This document shows positions 19,026 to 27,917 of a DNA stretch of 64,000 nt, one piece after another (position 1 is the stretch's first letter; each line of letters begins with the position of its first letter). Both the position numbers and the translations under genes were made by a program. This stretch comes from an uncultured Lachnospiraceae bacterium. GTDB taxonomy: Bacteria; Bacillota; Clostridia; Lachnospirales; Lachnospiraceae. The stretch is taken from positions 62,001-126,000 of the forward strand of contig CAMWQW010000004.1 of assembly GCA_947176505.1 (NCBI GenBank). Reading direction: 5' to 3'. A model generated the notes under the pieces. That model was given only the letters and a program-made list of their open reading frames with translations. It was not told where the DNA came from and ran no database searches.

Positions 19026-21793
19026 AAGGCAAGCTGAATCGTATATTAAATAAAAAAATAAACGGTATGGAACTGACTGAGTTTAATTTAAACCTCTTTC
19101 TTGCGATGGCTGTTGCAGAAGGCATTGTTATACTACCGATTGTTATGATTGCAGGAACGATAGAAAAGTTTACGCTGCCCATGCTTATTCTTACGCTTGG
19201 ATGCGCTTTGCTCTTGTATATCAATATACGTTACAAGAAACATAATCTCACGGCTGTACTTACCTTAATTGTATTGGATGGTATAGCGATTCCTTTGATT
19301 CTAAGGTTCGGAAACGTTAATTACTGCATAGCGGTTCTGTGGCTTGTGTCCAGCATGATTATTATTTATTCCGTCTTTGAAGGTTTTATGTTCTTGTTTG
19401 TGCTGGTCATGTTTGCCTTTGTGTATTGTTATCTGTACAGTAACTTTTTTTTCCCGAAAGACGTCACGGAGTATTATGTAAACCCAAAACTGGGTTTTTC
19501 GGATTTGGTGATAAGCTTTGTCGGGACGGTTTTTTTTATTATCATGTTAATCTATATACAGGAGAAATTTTATCTGCGCCAGCAGGAGAAAATCAAGTGC
19601 AGTAGTCGTAAAATTGAGCGTGCCGGGGCTGCTAAGAGACAGTTCCTGTCAAATATGTCTTATGAAATCAGGACGCCGATGAATTCAATTATAAATTTAT
19701 CGGAAATCATGTTAAAAGGAGAGCAGGATGACGAGACGAAGAGTGCGGTTAAAACAGTAAGAAGCGCCGCATATGATTTACTTGCCATCATTGATGATGT
19801 CCTGACCTATGCCAAGATTGATGCCGGTAAGATGCATCCGATCAGGGATATGTATAGCTTTGAAAAGCTGGTGAAGGGAATTGTCAGGACGATTTCAGAA
19901 GAATTGCAGAAAAAGAAGCTTACTCTGGATATGGATATAGACGGAAATATTCCAAAGATGCTGTATGGTGACAGCATAATGATACGTCAAATATTTCTGT
20001 ATCTGCTGTTTATTTCTATTGACTTTACTGCAAGCGGAAGAATACGTCTCAAAGTCACATGCCAGAGAGATGCCGAGAAAGGAACAGCAACTTTTCATTG
20101 TGTGGTTGCAGACACAGGAAAAGGATTGTCTCAGGTGGACTTAAGATCGCTATTTGGCATGTATGATATATACGATTCGAAACAATCCAGCAATCTTAAG
20201 GGAATCGGTCTTAAATTTACAATCTGCAAAGAACTGCTGTCCATGATGCAGGGAGATATTAATGTGGAGAGTATTGAAGGGATTGGGTTGTCTACAACAT
20301 TTACATTTTGTCAGGAGATTGCGGATGCATCACCTATGATTTATTTGGAAGATGATAAGAAGCCAAATGTGCTTGTCTATGCAGACAACGATATCAGTGT
20401 CGCTAAATGGCAAAGCATAATGGAGCCGTTTGATGTCAGACCGACGTATGTCCGCAATTATCATGGATTTGATCGGGCAATTCAAGATAAGCATTTCGAT
20501 TTTATATTTGTACCGGATGAAGTATATGCTAATTTGTCCAATATCATTTCCTTGTATCAATGCGAGGAGTATACATATATAATGTCGGGATACGATGCAG
20601 TCTATGGTGATTTTGATAAATGCCGTCTTATTCACAGACCATTTTCATGTATTACCATTTCTATGGTGCTGAATCACAAATGGAATAAAGAAGAATATAA
20701 GAAGAGCGCCAAGGAAGAGACGTTCACAGCTAAGAATGCAAAAATTCTTGTAGTGGATGATAATGCAGTGAACTTAAAAGTAGCCGCCGGAATTTTCAGC
20801 AAATACGGTATTGATATTTCAGTAGCGACTTGTGGGGAAGACAGCATTAAGAAGATGGAGAACGAGAATTATGATTTGGTGCTGATGGATATGGCAATGC
20901 CTGATTTGAGTGGCGATGAAGTGCTTAAAATCATACGTTCTAAAGAAGAACATTATTATAAAGAAATACCTTTTGTAGCGTTGACCGCACAAAACGGCGC
21001 CAACGTAAGAGAGGAAATTTTGAATCTGGGTTTTCAGGAGTATCTTGCTAAACCGATTAAAAGGCGATATCTGGAGAAGTGCCTGTTGGAGTTTCTGCCG
21101 GAAGAGCTGATTGAACATATTAAGACGAAGGATTCCGGAGAAAAGGCGGATAAAAGACAGGCGGCATCCGATAAAAATGGTCAAAAGGTAAAAAGTGGGC
21201 TAAACACTGAAAAAGGACTTTTAAATATCGGATTTAATCAGGATGCATATGCAGCCATATTGAATACTTACTATACAGAGGGCGTCAAATATTTGGAACT
21301 TTTACCAAATCTTCTTGAAGCAGGAGATATTCAACTGTTTACCACCGATGTACATGGGATTAAGAGCTCAAGCGCAAGCGTGGGGGCAATGGAAGTGTCG
21401 GCGCTTTTCAAAGAACTTGAGTTTGCAGGTAAAGCAGGTGATGTGAATTTAATTAATGGCAAATTGACCGGGTATCTGGATAAGTTTAGAGTGATTTTGG
21501 AAGAAGTAAGAACATATCTGATTAGCATCGGGAAGTTTAGCGATGCGCAGGCGGAGCAGAATATAGAGGACAAGGAAGTACAGGAACTAACGGTAGAAAT
21601 GATGATGCATCTTAAGACGGAGCTGGACAAGATGAATCTCAAGGTGACAGATGAACTTGTACCGGATATGGCGTCTAAGAATTTTGGTGCGCAGATGAAT
21701 GAACAAATAAAGAAACTGCGCGCAGCATACGATATGTTTGATTTCCATCAGGTCAAAGCAATCTTAAATGAAATGATTGAAAGCAGCCGGTAA
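19022..21793 (+). CDS. Hybrid kinase with intact ATPase, Tyr in place of the phospho-His, and HPt domain
   Basis: 923 residues: about six membrane segments (20-185), HisKA-like helix with Tyr214 where His belongs (NMSYEIRTP), HATPase with intact G1 (ADTGKGL) and G2 (KGIGLKFT), a degenerate receiver, a receiver with Asp623 (MDMAMPD), and a C-terminal HPt domain with His778 (VHGIKSSSASVGA). The Tyr codon TAT at 19661 is one base from CAT. The protein cannot autophosphorylate in the standard way but could phosphorylate the His of its partner encoded just upstream. Overlaps that gene by four bases. Confidence 0.88.
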   Translation: MKGKLNRILNKKINGMELTEFNLNLFLAMAVAEGIVILPIVMIAGTIEKFTLPMLILTLGCALLLYINIRYKKHNLTAVLTLIVLDGIAIPLILRFGNVNYCIAVLWLVSSMIIIYSVFEGFMFLFVLVMFAFVYCYLYSNFFFPKDVTEYYVNPKLGFSDLVISFVGTVFFIIMLIYIQEKFYLRQQEKIKCSSRKIERAGAAKRQFLSNMSYEIRTPMNSIINLSEIMLKGEQDDETKSAVKTVRSAAYDLLAIIDDVLTYAKIDAGKMHPIRDMYSFEKLVKGIVRTISEELQKKKLTLDMDIDGNIPKMLYGDSIMIRQIFLYLLFISIDFTASGRIRLKVTCQRDAEKGTATFHCVVADTGKGLSQVDLRSLFGMYDIYDSKQSSNLKGIGLKFTICKELLSMMQGDINVESIEGIGLSTTFTFCQEIADASPMIYLEDDKKPNVLVYADNDISVAKWQSIMEPFDVRPTYVRNYHGFDRAIQDKHFDFIFVPDEVYANLSNIISLYQCEEYTYIMSGYDAVYGDFDKCRLIHRPFSCITISMVLNHKWNKEEYKKSAKEETFTAKNAKILVVDDNAVNLKVAAGIFSKYGIDISVATCGEDSIKKMENENYDLVLMDMAMPDLSGDEVLKIIRSKEEHYYKEIPFVALTAQNGANVREEILNLGFQEYLAKPIKRRYLEKCLLEFLPEELIEHIKTKDSGEKADKRQAASDKNGQKVKSGLNTEKGLLNIGFNQDAYAAILNTYYTEGVKYLELLPNLLEAGDIQLFTTDVHGIKSSSASVGAMEVSALFKELEFAGKAGDVNLINGKLTGYLDKFRVILEEVRTYLISIGKFSDAQAEQNIEDKEVQELTVEMMMHLKTELDKMNLKVTDELVPDMASKNFGAQMNEQIKKLRAAYDMFDFHQVKAILNEMIESSR

Positions 21794-21815
21794 CAGGAGA
21801 AATACAAATTAGTAG

Positions 21816-21842
21816 TTGACAAAGGAAGAAGATTCGTATAAA
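21816..21842 (+). promoter_or_regulatory. Probable promoter of the tyrS T-box transcript
   Basis: TTGACA at 21816-21821 and an AT-rich TATAAATTATA starting at 21837; the -10 spacing is 15-17 depending on the hexamer used. Confidence 0.6.
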
Positions 21843-21849
21843 TTATATG

Positions 21850-22157
21850 CAAAGGCGATGATAAGAACAAGTAATAAATTATGGAACGCACAGAAAGCAG
21901 CCGGTTGATGAGAGGCGCGCGGGAAATTCTTTATGAATACATCTTGGAGCTTCGCAGCAGAATAGGCAATCTTAGTAGGCTGCGACGGAGAAGGCACGTT
22001 ATAGCCAAAGAGTATCATGAAGAGATATTTTATATTACGTCATATATCTCGAAATCGTACTCGATAAGGCAGGCAATGTGAGTTGTCTGTGAAGATAGGT
22101 GGTACCACGAGAGTAACCTCGTCCTATGTGCTTACGCACAGGATGAGGTTTTTTTGC
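21850..22157 (+). promoter_or_regulatory. T-box riboswitch, tyrosine specifier
   Basis: A tRNA-sensing leader upstream of tyrS. Stem I carries the specifier UAC (21938-21940) in the usual GAA-NNN-A context, a Tyr codon. The T-box sequence AGGTGGTACCACG lies at 22097-22109; its UGGU can pair with an ACCA tRNA end. A strong terminator (arms about 22115-22131 and 22135-22150, then T7) follows. Uncharged tRNA-Tyr should stabilise the antiterminator and switch tyrS on. Gene identity and specifier agree. Confidence 0.92.
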
Positions 22158-22163
22158 GCGAAC

Positions 22164-22264
22164 GAGGAAGACGAAGGCTTCCGAGTCTGCTCATTCACAA
22201 ACAGAGTGAGCCGGAACTATGGGAGCAGAGGAAGACGAAGGCTTCCGAGTCTGCTCATTCACAA
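22164..22264 (+). repeat. Perfect 37-bp direct repeat in the tyrS leader
   Basis: Two identical 37-base copies at 22164-22200 and 22228-22264, beginning GAGGAAGACGAAGGC, separated by 27 bases. They lie between the T-box terminator and the tyrS RBS and form part of the read-through mRNA. Short ORFs across them look non-coding. Confidence 0.9.
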
Positions 22265-22302
22265 TTACCTAACCAGACAGAATTAGAAAGAGAGGAAAAA
22301 CA

Positions 22303-23529
22303 ATGGGAATTTACGAGGAACTTCAGGCAAGAGGACTACTTGCACAATTGACGGATGCTGATGAAATCCGTGAACTGATTAATGAAGGGAAAGCTGTTTT
22401 TTATATCGGATTTGATCCGACAGCAGACAGTCTGCACGTTGGACATTTTATGGCACTGTGCCTTATGAAGAGACTGCAGGAGGCAGGTAATAAGCCGATA
22501 GCTCTGATTGGCGGAGGTACGGCGATGATTGGGGATCCTTCCGGAAGAAGCGATATGCGTACTATGATGACGAAAGAAACGATTGAACATAATTGTGAAT
22601 GCTTTAAGAAACAGATGAGTCGTTTTATTGACTTTTCTGAGGGAAAAGCGCTTATGGTGAATAATGCCGATTGGCTGCTTGATTTAAATTATATTGAATT
22701 TATCCGGGATATTGGGGCATGCTTCAGCGTCAATAATATGCTTCGTGCGGAGTGTTATAAACAGAGGATGGAAAAGGGATTAAGCTTCTTGGAGTTTAAC
22801 TACATGATTATGCAGAGCTATGACTTTATGGAGTTGTATAAAAGATACGGATGTAATATGCAGTTTGGCGGGGATGATCAATGGAGCAATATGCTTGGCG
22901 GTACGGATTTGATTCGCCGTAAATTAGGCAAGGATGCTTATGCGATGACGATTACACTCTTAATGAATTCCGAAGGCAAGAAGATGGGTAAGACGCAGAA
23001 GGGAGCAGTATGGCTTGATCCGAATAAGACGACACCTTTTGAGTTTTATCAGTACTGGAGAAATGTGGCTGACGCGGATGTGCTTAAGTGTCTGCGTATG
23101 TTGACATTCCTGCCGCTTGAACAGATAGATGAAATGGATAAGTGGGAGGGAAGCCAGCTAAACAGGGCAAAAGAAATTCTGGCATATGAGCTGACCAATC
23201 TCGTTCACGGAGAAGAAGAGGCAAAGAAGGCTGAAGAAGCTGCTAAGGCTCTATTCGCAGGCAGCGGAAGCACGGAGAATATGCCGACAGCAAGTTTGAC
23301 GGATGACAAATTTATTGATGGAAATATTGATATTCTGGGTATTTTGGTTGCATCAGGGCTGGCTGCTTCCCGTTCTGAAGCACGTCGTGCCGTTGAACAG
23401 GGGGGTGTCACGGTCAAAGGCGAGAAGGTGGCGGACATCAAAGCATCCTATACGAGAGAAATGATTGACGCAGAAGAGTTTATTGTCAAAAAAGGGAAAA
23501 AGAGTTTCAGAAAAATTATTGTAGAATAG
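22303..23529 (+). CDS. tyrS: Tyrosyl-tRNA synthetase
   Basis: 408 residues, class I synthetase. HIGH-type motif HVGH at 45-48, the Tyr-binding GGDDQWSN region, KMSKS-type KMGKT, and a C-terminal S4 RNA-binding domain ([19 protein letters not shown]). AGAGAGG lies seven bases before the ATG. Expression is controlled by the upstream tyrosine T-box. Confidence 0.97.
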   Translation: MGIYEELQARGLLAQLTDADEIRELINEGKAVFYIGFDPTADSLHVGHFMALCLMKRLQEAGNKPIALIGGGTAMIGDPSGRSDMRTMMTKETIEHNCECFKKQMSRFIDFSEGKALMVNNADWLLDLNYIEFIRDIGACFSVNNMLRAECYKQRMEKGLSFLEFNYMIMQSYDFMELYKRYGCNMQFGGDDQWSNMLGGTDLIRRKLGKDAYAMTITLLMNSEGKKMGKTQKGAVWLDPNKTTPFEFYQYWRNVADADVLKCLRMLTFLPLEQIDEMDKWEGSQLNRAKEILAYELTNLVHGEEEAKKAEEAAKALFAGSGSTENMPTASLTDDKFIDGNIDILGILVASGLAASRSEARRAVEQGGVTVKGEKVADIKASYTREMIDAEEFIVKKGKKSFRKIIVE

Positions 23530-23550
23530 AGAGCAGAGAGGATAAACAAA

Positions 23551-24534
23551 ATGGAAAAGAGAGCAAAGGGAAGAACACTATTGTCATATGCACCGGATAT
23601 TAAAGTTGTGGATTGTACTTTGCGTGACGGCGGACTTGTAAATGATTTCTTTTTTGCAGAGGATTTTGTCAAGGAGCTGTACCGTGCAAATATTAAAGCA
23701 GGTGTAGACTATATGGAGTTTGGGTACAAGGCGTCAAAGGAACTGTTTGACGTAAACAAGTTCGGTAAGTGGAAATTTTGTGATGATAAAGATATTCGCG
23801 CTGTCGTAGGAGACAATAAGACGGATATGAAGATTGCCGTTATGGCGGATGTGGGACGGTGTGATTTTAAGAAAGATATCCTGAATAAGAAGGACAGTCC
23901 GATTGATTTGGTGCGCGTTGCCACTTACATTAATACAATACCGGCAGCGATTGAGATGATTGAGGATTGTACAAAGAAAGGCTACGAGACTACCGTCAAT
24001 ATTATGGCAATTTCAAAATCAAGTGAGACAGACGTTGATGCTGCGCTGGAGCTGCTTGGTCAAAGCAGCGTAGGCACGATTTATTTGGTGGACAGTTATG
24101 GATCATTGTATCCTGAACAAGCAAGACGCTTGGCAGATAAATATCTGGAAGTGGCAGCTAAGTATGGTAAAAAAGTTGGTATACATGCACATAACAATCA
24201 ACAATTAGCATTTGCGAATACGGCTGAAGTTGTTATTATGGGCGTAAGCTATTTGGATGCTACAGTAAGCGGTATGGGACGTGGATGCGGCAACTGCCCG
24301 AGCGAATTGTTGTTAGGATATTTAAAGAATCCCAAATATAATATTCATCCTATTTTGAAATTTATTGAAAAACATATTGTGCCACTCAGAGAGTCGGGTG
24401 TAGTATGGGGATATGATGTGCCGTATCTTTTAACGGGTATTTTGAATCAGCATCCGAAGACTGCAATTCAATTCACGAAAGAGAAACGGACGGATTATAA
24501 CGATTTCTATTTGGAGCTTTTGGATAATTTCTAA
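23551..24534 (+). CDS. HMGL-like / 4-hydroxy-2-oxovalerate aldolase-family protein
   Basis: 327 residues of the DRE-TIM metallolyase fold: VDCTLRDGG near residue 15 (metal-binding Asp and the catalytic Arg) and the metal ligands HAHNN near 211-215. The C-terminal DmpG communication domain is missing and no acylating aldehyde dehydrogenase is adjacent, so the aromatic meta-pathway role is unlikely. Similar stand-alone aldolase-domain proteins appear in biosynthetic and glycan clusters; the substrate is unknown. Twenty-one bases after tyrS and possibly cotranscribed. Confidence 0.75.
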   Translation: MEKRAKGRTLLSYAPDIKVVDCTLRDGGLVNDFFFAEDFVKELYRANIKAGVDYMEFGYKASKELFDVNKFGKWKFCDDKDIRAVVGDNKTDMKIAVMADVGRCDFKKDILNKKDSPIDLVRVATYINTIPAAIEMIEDCTKKGYETTVNIMAISKSSETDVDAALELLGQSSVGTIYLVDSYGSLYPEQARRLADKYLEVAAKYGKKVGIHAHNNQQLAFANTAEVVIMGVSYLDATVSGMGRGCGNCPSELLLGYLKNPKYNIHPILKFIEKHIVPLRESGVVWGYDVPYLLTGILNQHPKTAIQFTKEKRTDYNDFYLELLDNF

Positions 24535-24563
24535 GGAAATATCTATATATGGGTGGATAACAC

Positions 24564-26234
24564 ATGAAGAAATTAAGTGATTTGGATGATGAGCTAGTTG
24601 ATTTGGATGAAGAATACGAAGATGACTATGACACGGCTTACGACGAAGATGAAGAAGATTATGACGATGAATCCGGAAGACTTGCGAGAAAGATTCTTGT
24701 GAAGGCTGCCGTAGTAGTAGCGGGGATAGTGGCTGTAGTAATAATAGCACTTGTTGTTAAATTGATTTTCTTTACTGGTTCTGATGAAACAGAGATGCAA
24801 GCAGTTATGGAATCAACTGATACTACGATACAGGAGCAGGAAGATACCGATGATATCCAGCCGGTAATGGAGCAGGAAGATACGGATATACCATCTGTAA
24901 ATGAAACAGTGACACAGAATACGGACGAGAAGAATGAGCAGGAGCCGCAGAACACCGAACAGCAGGATCCTCAGGACGCCAACATGAGTACAGACGAAGG
25001 TACGGAAGTAGATGTAGCAGAGCTTTTGTCTTCAGGAAACGTGGCGGAGACAAATCAGGTAACAATCGGTATTGATGTGGCGAAATATCAAGGTACGATT
25101 GACTGGTCACAGGTTGCTTCGTCAGGTATTGATTTTGCTATGGTTAGAGTTGGATATCGGGCGGATGTTTCGCGCGAAATCTGCGCAGATACTAATGCAA
25201 AATATAATATGCAGGAAGCGTCCAAGAACGGCATCAAGGTAGGTGCATATTTCTTCTCCACTGCAACTACGATCGAAGAGGCGAAGGAGGAGGCAGACTG
25301 GGTAGCGGATTATATTTCACAGTATCAGATTACTTACCCGGTAGCATACGATTGTGAAGGTTTTGATAAACCGGACAGCGCGCAGTATAATCTGACCAAT
25401 TCGCAGAGGACAGATATAGCCATTGCTTTTCTTCAGGAAATATATAACAGGGGTTATACACCGATGTTCTATGCATCTATGGGAGAATTGTCCGGTAATA
25501 CCAAATGGGATACAACGAGGATTGAAGGAACTTACAGGATATGGGTATCTCAATATCCGGCAGTGCCGTATCCGCAGACGGCGCAGTCTTCTTACGGTGG
25601 CACCCATGCCATGTGGCAGTATACGAATCGTGGTACTGTGGCTGGAATTGGCAGACCGGTAGATGTAAATGTAGCATATTTCGGCTATGAAGGCACTGCG
25701 CAGGCACAGAATGAGCAGGCGCCTGAGGAAGCTCATGCGGACGTAGAGGCACTGATGAAGTTCACAGATGTCAATGAAAATGTGACTGCGAAAGATTCTA
25801 CTAATTTACGGAATATTCCCAGTCAGGGTGCGGAAAGTACGATAGTTTATACATTGAAAAACGGAGAGAGCGTTGCGAGAACGGGAGTCAGTGATAGTGG
25901 GTGGTCCAGACTGAATTACAACGGACAGATTGTGTATGCGGTGTCAAGTTATCTGACAACGGATTTAAGCTATCAGGCACCAGCAGAGGAAGGCACAGGA
26001 AGCGGAGATGGTCTTAAGACCAGATTTACAGATCGTAACGACCAAGTGACGGCTAAGATTGAAGTCAACCTGCGGACTCTTCCGAGTGTGACAAATCCTG
26101 ATGCAACGGTAGCAGCAGTGCTGCATAACGGGGAATACCTTACCAGAACTGGAATCAACGAAGAATATGGCTGGTCAAGAGTTGATTATAACGGGCAGAC
26201 ATTATATTGTATCAGTAGTTATCTGACCAATTAG
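24564..26234 (+). CDS. Membrane-anchored GH25 lysozyme with two SH3 domains
   Basis: 556 residues. A very acidic cytoplasmic N-terminus (1-45), one membrane segment (about 50-72), an acidic Gln/Thr-rich linker, a GH25 muramidase domain (about 168-375; GIDVAKYQGTIDW and the catalytic D-x-E in AYDCEG), and two bacterial SH3 repeats at the end (each closing ...YAVSSYLT / YCISSYLT). Cuts N-acetylmuramyl bonds outside the membrane. Type II topology suggests a growth or division role rather than secretion. Confidence 0.9.
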   Translation: MKKLSDLDDELVDLDEEYEDDYDTAYDEDEEDYDDESGRLARKILVKAAVVVAGIVAVVIIALVVKLIFFTGSDETEMQAVMESTDTTIQEQEDTDDIQPVMEQEDTDIPSVNETVTQNTDEKNEQEPQNTEQQDPQDANMSTDEGTEVDVAELLSSGNVAETNQVTIGIDVAKYQGTIDWSQVASSGIDFAMVRVGYRADVSREICADTNAKYNMQEASKNGIKVGAYFFSTATTIEEAKEEADWVADYISQYQITYPVAYDCEGFDKPDSAQYNLTNSQRTDIAIAFLQEIYNRGYTPMFYASMGELSGNTKWDTTRIEGTYRIWVSQYPAVPYPQTAQSSYGGTHAMWQYTNRGTVAGIGRPVDVNVAYFGYEGTAQAQNEQAPEEAHADVEALMKFTDVNENVTAKDSTNLRNIPSQGAESTIVYTLKNGESVARTGVSDSGWSRLNYNGQIVYAVSSYLTTDLSYQAPAEEGTGSGDGLKTRFTDRNDQVTAKIEVNLRTLPSVTNPDATVAAVLHNGEYLTRTGINEEYGWSRVDYNGQTLYCISSYLTN

Positions 26235-26255
26235 ATAAAAGATATCAAATAAAAA

Positions 26256-26302
26256 TTAAAAAAGATATATGACAGGAATTACCTGCCATATATCTTTTTT
26301 AA
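26256..26302. terminator. Bidirectional terminator overlapping the aroC 3' end
   Basis: A near-perfect 21-bp stem (26256-26276 with 26282-26302; one mismatch) with loop AATTA and A/T flanks. The right arm contains the last six codons of aroC on the minus strand, so the hairpin terminates both the lysozyme and aroC transcripts. Confidence 0.85.
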
Positions 26303-27379
26303 ATTGTCGAGTTTGGCACTTGCATTCATTAATAAAGCGTCTGCTATTGTGACAGCAGCCATGGATTCTACTACGACTACCGCGCGGGGAACGATAATGG
26401 GGTCGTGTCTTCCCTTGATAGACAAATTTATGTTTTCTCCTTGTCTGCTAACAGTTTCCTGAGAAGAGAAAATGGAAGGCGTAGGTTTCACGTATGCTCG
26501 GAGGATAATGCTTGCTCCATCACTGATTCCCCCTAATATACCGCCGGCATGGTTGGTAGTCTTGCTGATGTGCCCGTTTTGTATGCGAAAGGGGTCGTTA
26601 TTCTCCGAGCCGTGGCGGACAGCCACTTCGATACCATCTCCAATCTCTATGGCTTTCACAGCGCCGATAGACATTACTGCTTTTGAGAGATTGGCATCAA
26701 GCTTTTCAAATACCGGATCGCCAAGACCAGCGGGAACGCCTTCAATCACACATTCTATTACGCCTCCGGCAGAGTCATAGCTGCGCATACAGTCGGCGAG
26801 ATAGGTTTCCGCTCTTGTAGATGCTTCCGTATCCGGCATACAGGTTGGGGTTGTCAGGATAGCTTGTCTGTCAAATTTGCTCATATCGACACTGACCGGA
26901 CCGATGGATTTTGTATAGGCAGTCAATTCTATACCGAATTGTCGAAGGAGCTTCGAAGCAATAGCGCCTGCAGCGACACGTCCGATTGTTTCGCGTCCGG
27001 AAGAACGTCCTCCGCCACGGTAATCGCGAAAACCGTATTTGGCATCAAAAGTATAGTCTGCATGTCCGGGACGGTAGCAGTTTGCAATCTCGCTATAGTC
27101 TGCAGAGTGTTGAGAAGTATTGCGCACCAGCATGGAAATAGGAGTACCGGTTGTGCATCCTTCAAAGATACCGGAGAGAATTTCTACAGCGTCAGCCTCT
27201 TTACGAGGAGTTGAAATTTTGGTCTGTCCGGGTTTGCGCCGATCTAAGAATGCTTGGATATCTTCAGCCTCCAAAGCAAGACCGGCGGGACAGCCGTCCA
27301 CTACAACGCCGAGTGCAGTTCCGTGAGATTCTCCCCACGTTGTGATTCGTAAAATGTTTCCAAAAGATGAGCCAGCCAT
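26279..27379 (-). CDS. aroC: Chorismate synthase
   Basis: 366 residues; forms chorismate from EPSP with reduced FMN, last step of the shikimate pathway. Signatures: FGNILRITTWGESHG at the start, RPGHADYTFDAKYGFRDYRGGGRSSGRET, and the late GRHDPIIVPRAV. Start set at 27379 (MAGSSFGN) with AAAGGA upstream; an in-frame ATG at 27490 would add 37 residues foreign to the family. No other aro gene is near. Confidence 0.96.
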   Translation of the reverse strand: MAGSSFGNILRITTWGESHGTALGVVVDGCPAGLALEAEDIQAFLDRRKPGQTKISTPRKEADAVEILSGIFEGCTTGTPISMLVRNTSQHSADYSEIANCYRPGHADYTFDAKYGFRDYRGGGRSSGRETIGRVAAGAIASKLLRQFGIELTAYTKSIGPVSVDMSKFDRQAILTTPTCMPDTEASTRAETYLADCMRSYDSAGGVIECVIEGVPAGLGDPVFEKLDANLSKAVMSIGAVKAIEIGDGIEVAVRHGSENNDPFRIQNGHISKTTNHAGGILGGISDGASIILRAYVKPTPSIFSSQETVSRQGENINLSIKGRHDPIIVPRAVVVVESMAAVTIADALLMNASAKLDNLKKIYGR

Positions 27380-27455
27380 AATTGTATTCCTTTCAAGTTT
27401 TATTTGCCTAAAATGCATGTTTAATTTAAGAAAATGTATGAAGTTTACAGAAAAT

Positions 27456-27483
27456 ATTATGCAGGATAACTTGCATAAGTCAA
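27456..27483 (-). promoter_or_regulatory. Probable promoter of aroC
   Basis: On the minus strand: TTGACT (27483-27478), 16 bp, CATAAT (27461-27456), giving a leader of about 70 bases. Confidence 0.6.
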
Positions 27484-27917
27484 ATAACACATGGTTTATC
27501 TAATTTGCATTTAATATTGTAGCATTATATTAGACCTATGAGGAGTATAACACATCGTTTCAAATAAATAAATATATACCGTATGAGCAGGTTTGTTTTT
27601 ATATGTAATTGATATCTATACGATATAAGATGGTACAAGGATGAAGTGGGTTTGGAAATACAAATATATGTTAAATGTAAAAAAGAATATAAAAAAATAT
27701 AATGATTTACATAAAAAAGGTGTACAAAAAAATTTTATGTGTTATTATATAAAGCAGAAAGATGATATATCTCTTTTGATGTGATTTACATAATGTAATT
27801 GAGCGTGAGTGCCTTAAAACAAAACAGGAAGACAATTATTGTCAATATTATTATTGAAATACAACGATAATTAAGTACCAAAGTATAAAAGTATAAATAA
27901 CGGATTTGAGGATTTCG
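27484..27917 (+). promoter_or_regulatory. AT-rich regulatory intergenic region before the VanY-like gene
   Basis: No coding sequence seen. It holds two perfect 13-bp palindromes, TTACATAATGTAA (27785-27797) and GACAATTATTGTC (27831-27843), a 12-base direct repeat TGATTTACATAA (27703 and 27782), and a possible -10 TATTAT at 27743. The palindromes could be operators. No -35 is convincing. Confidence 0.4.

Noticed and set aside
22164..22264. The 37-bp repeat with 27-bp spacer as a mini CRISPR
   Set aside because: Only two copies, no cas genes anywhere in the window, and it sits in the tyrS leader directly after a T-box terminator.
22083..22351. Short ORFs across the T-box end and the repeat
   Set aside because: They run through the terminator and repeated DNA, have no RBS, and their Arg/Ser/Leu-rich composition is not protein-like.
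27442..27456. CodY-like site at the aroC transcription start
   Set aside because: 12 of 15 matches in an AT-rich region is not distinctive, and no similar site was seen before leuB or ilvD.
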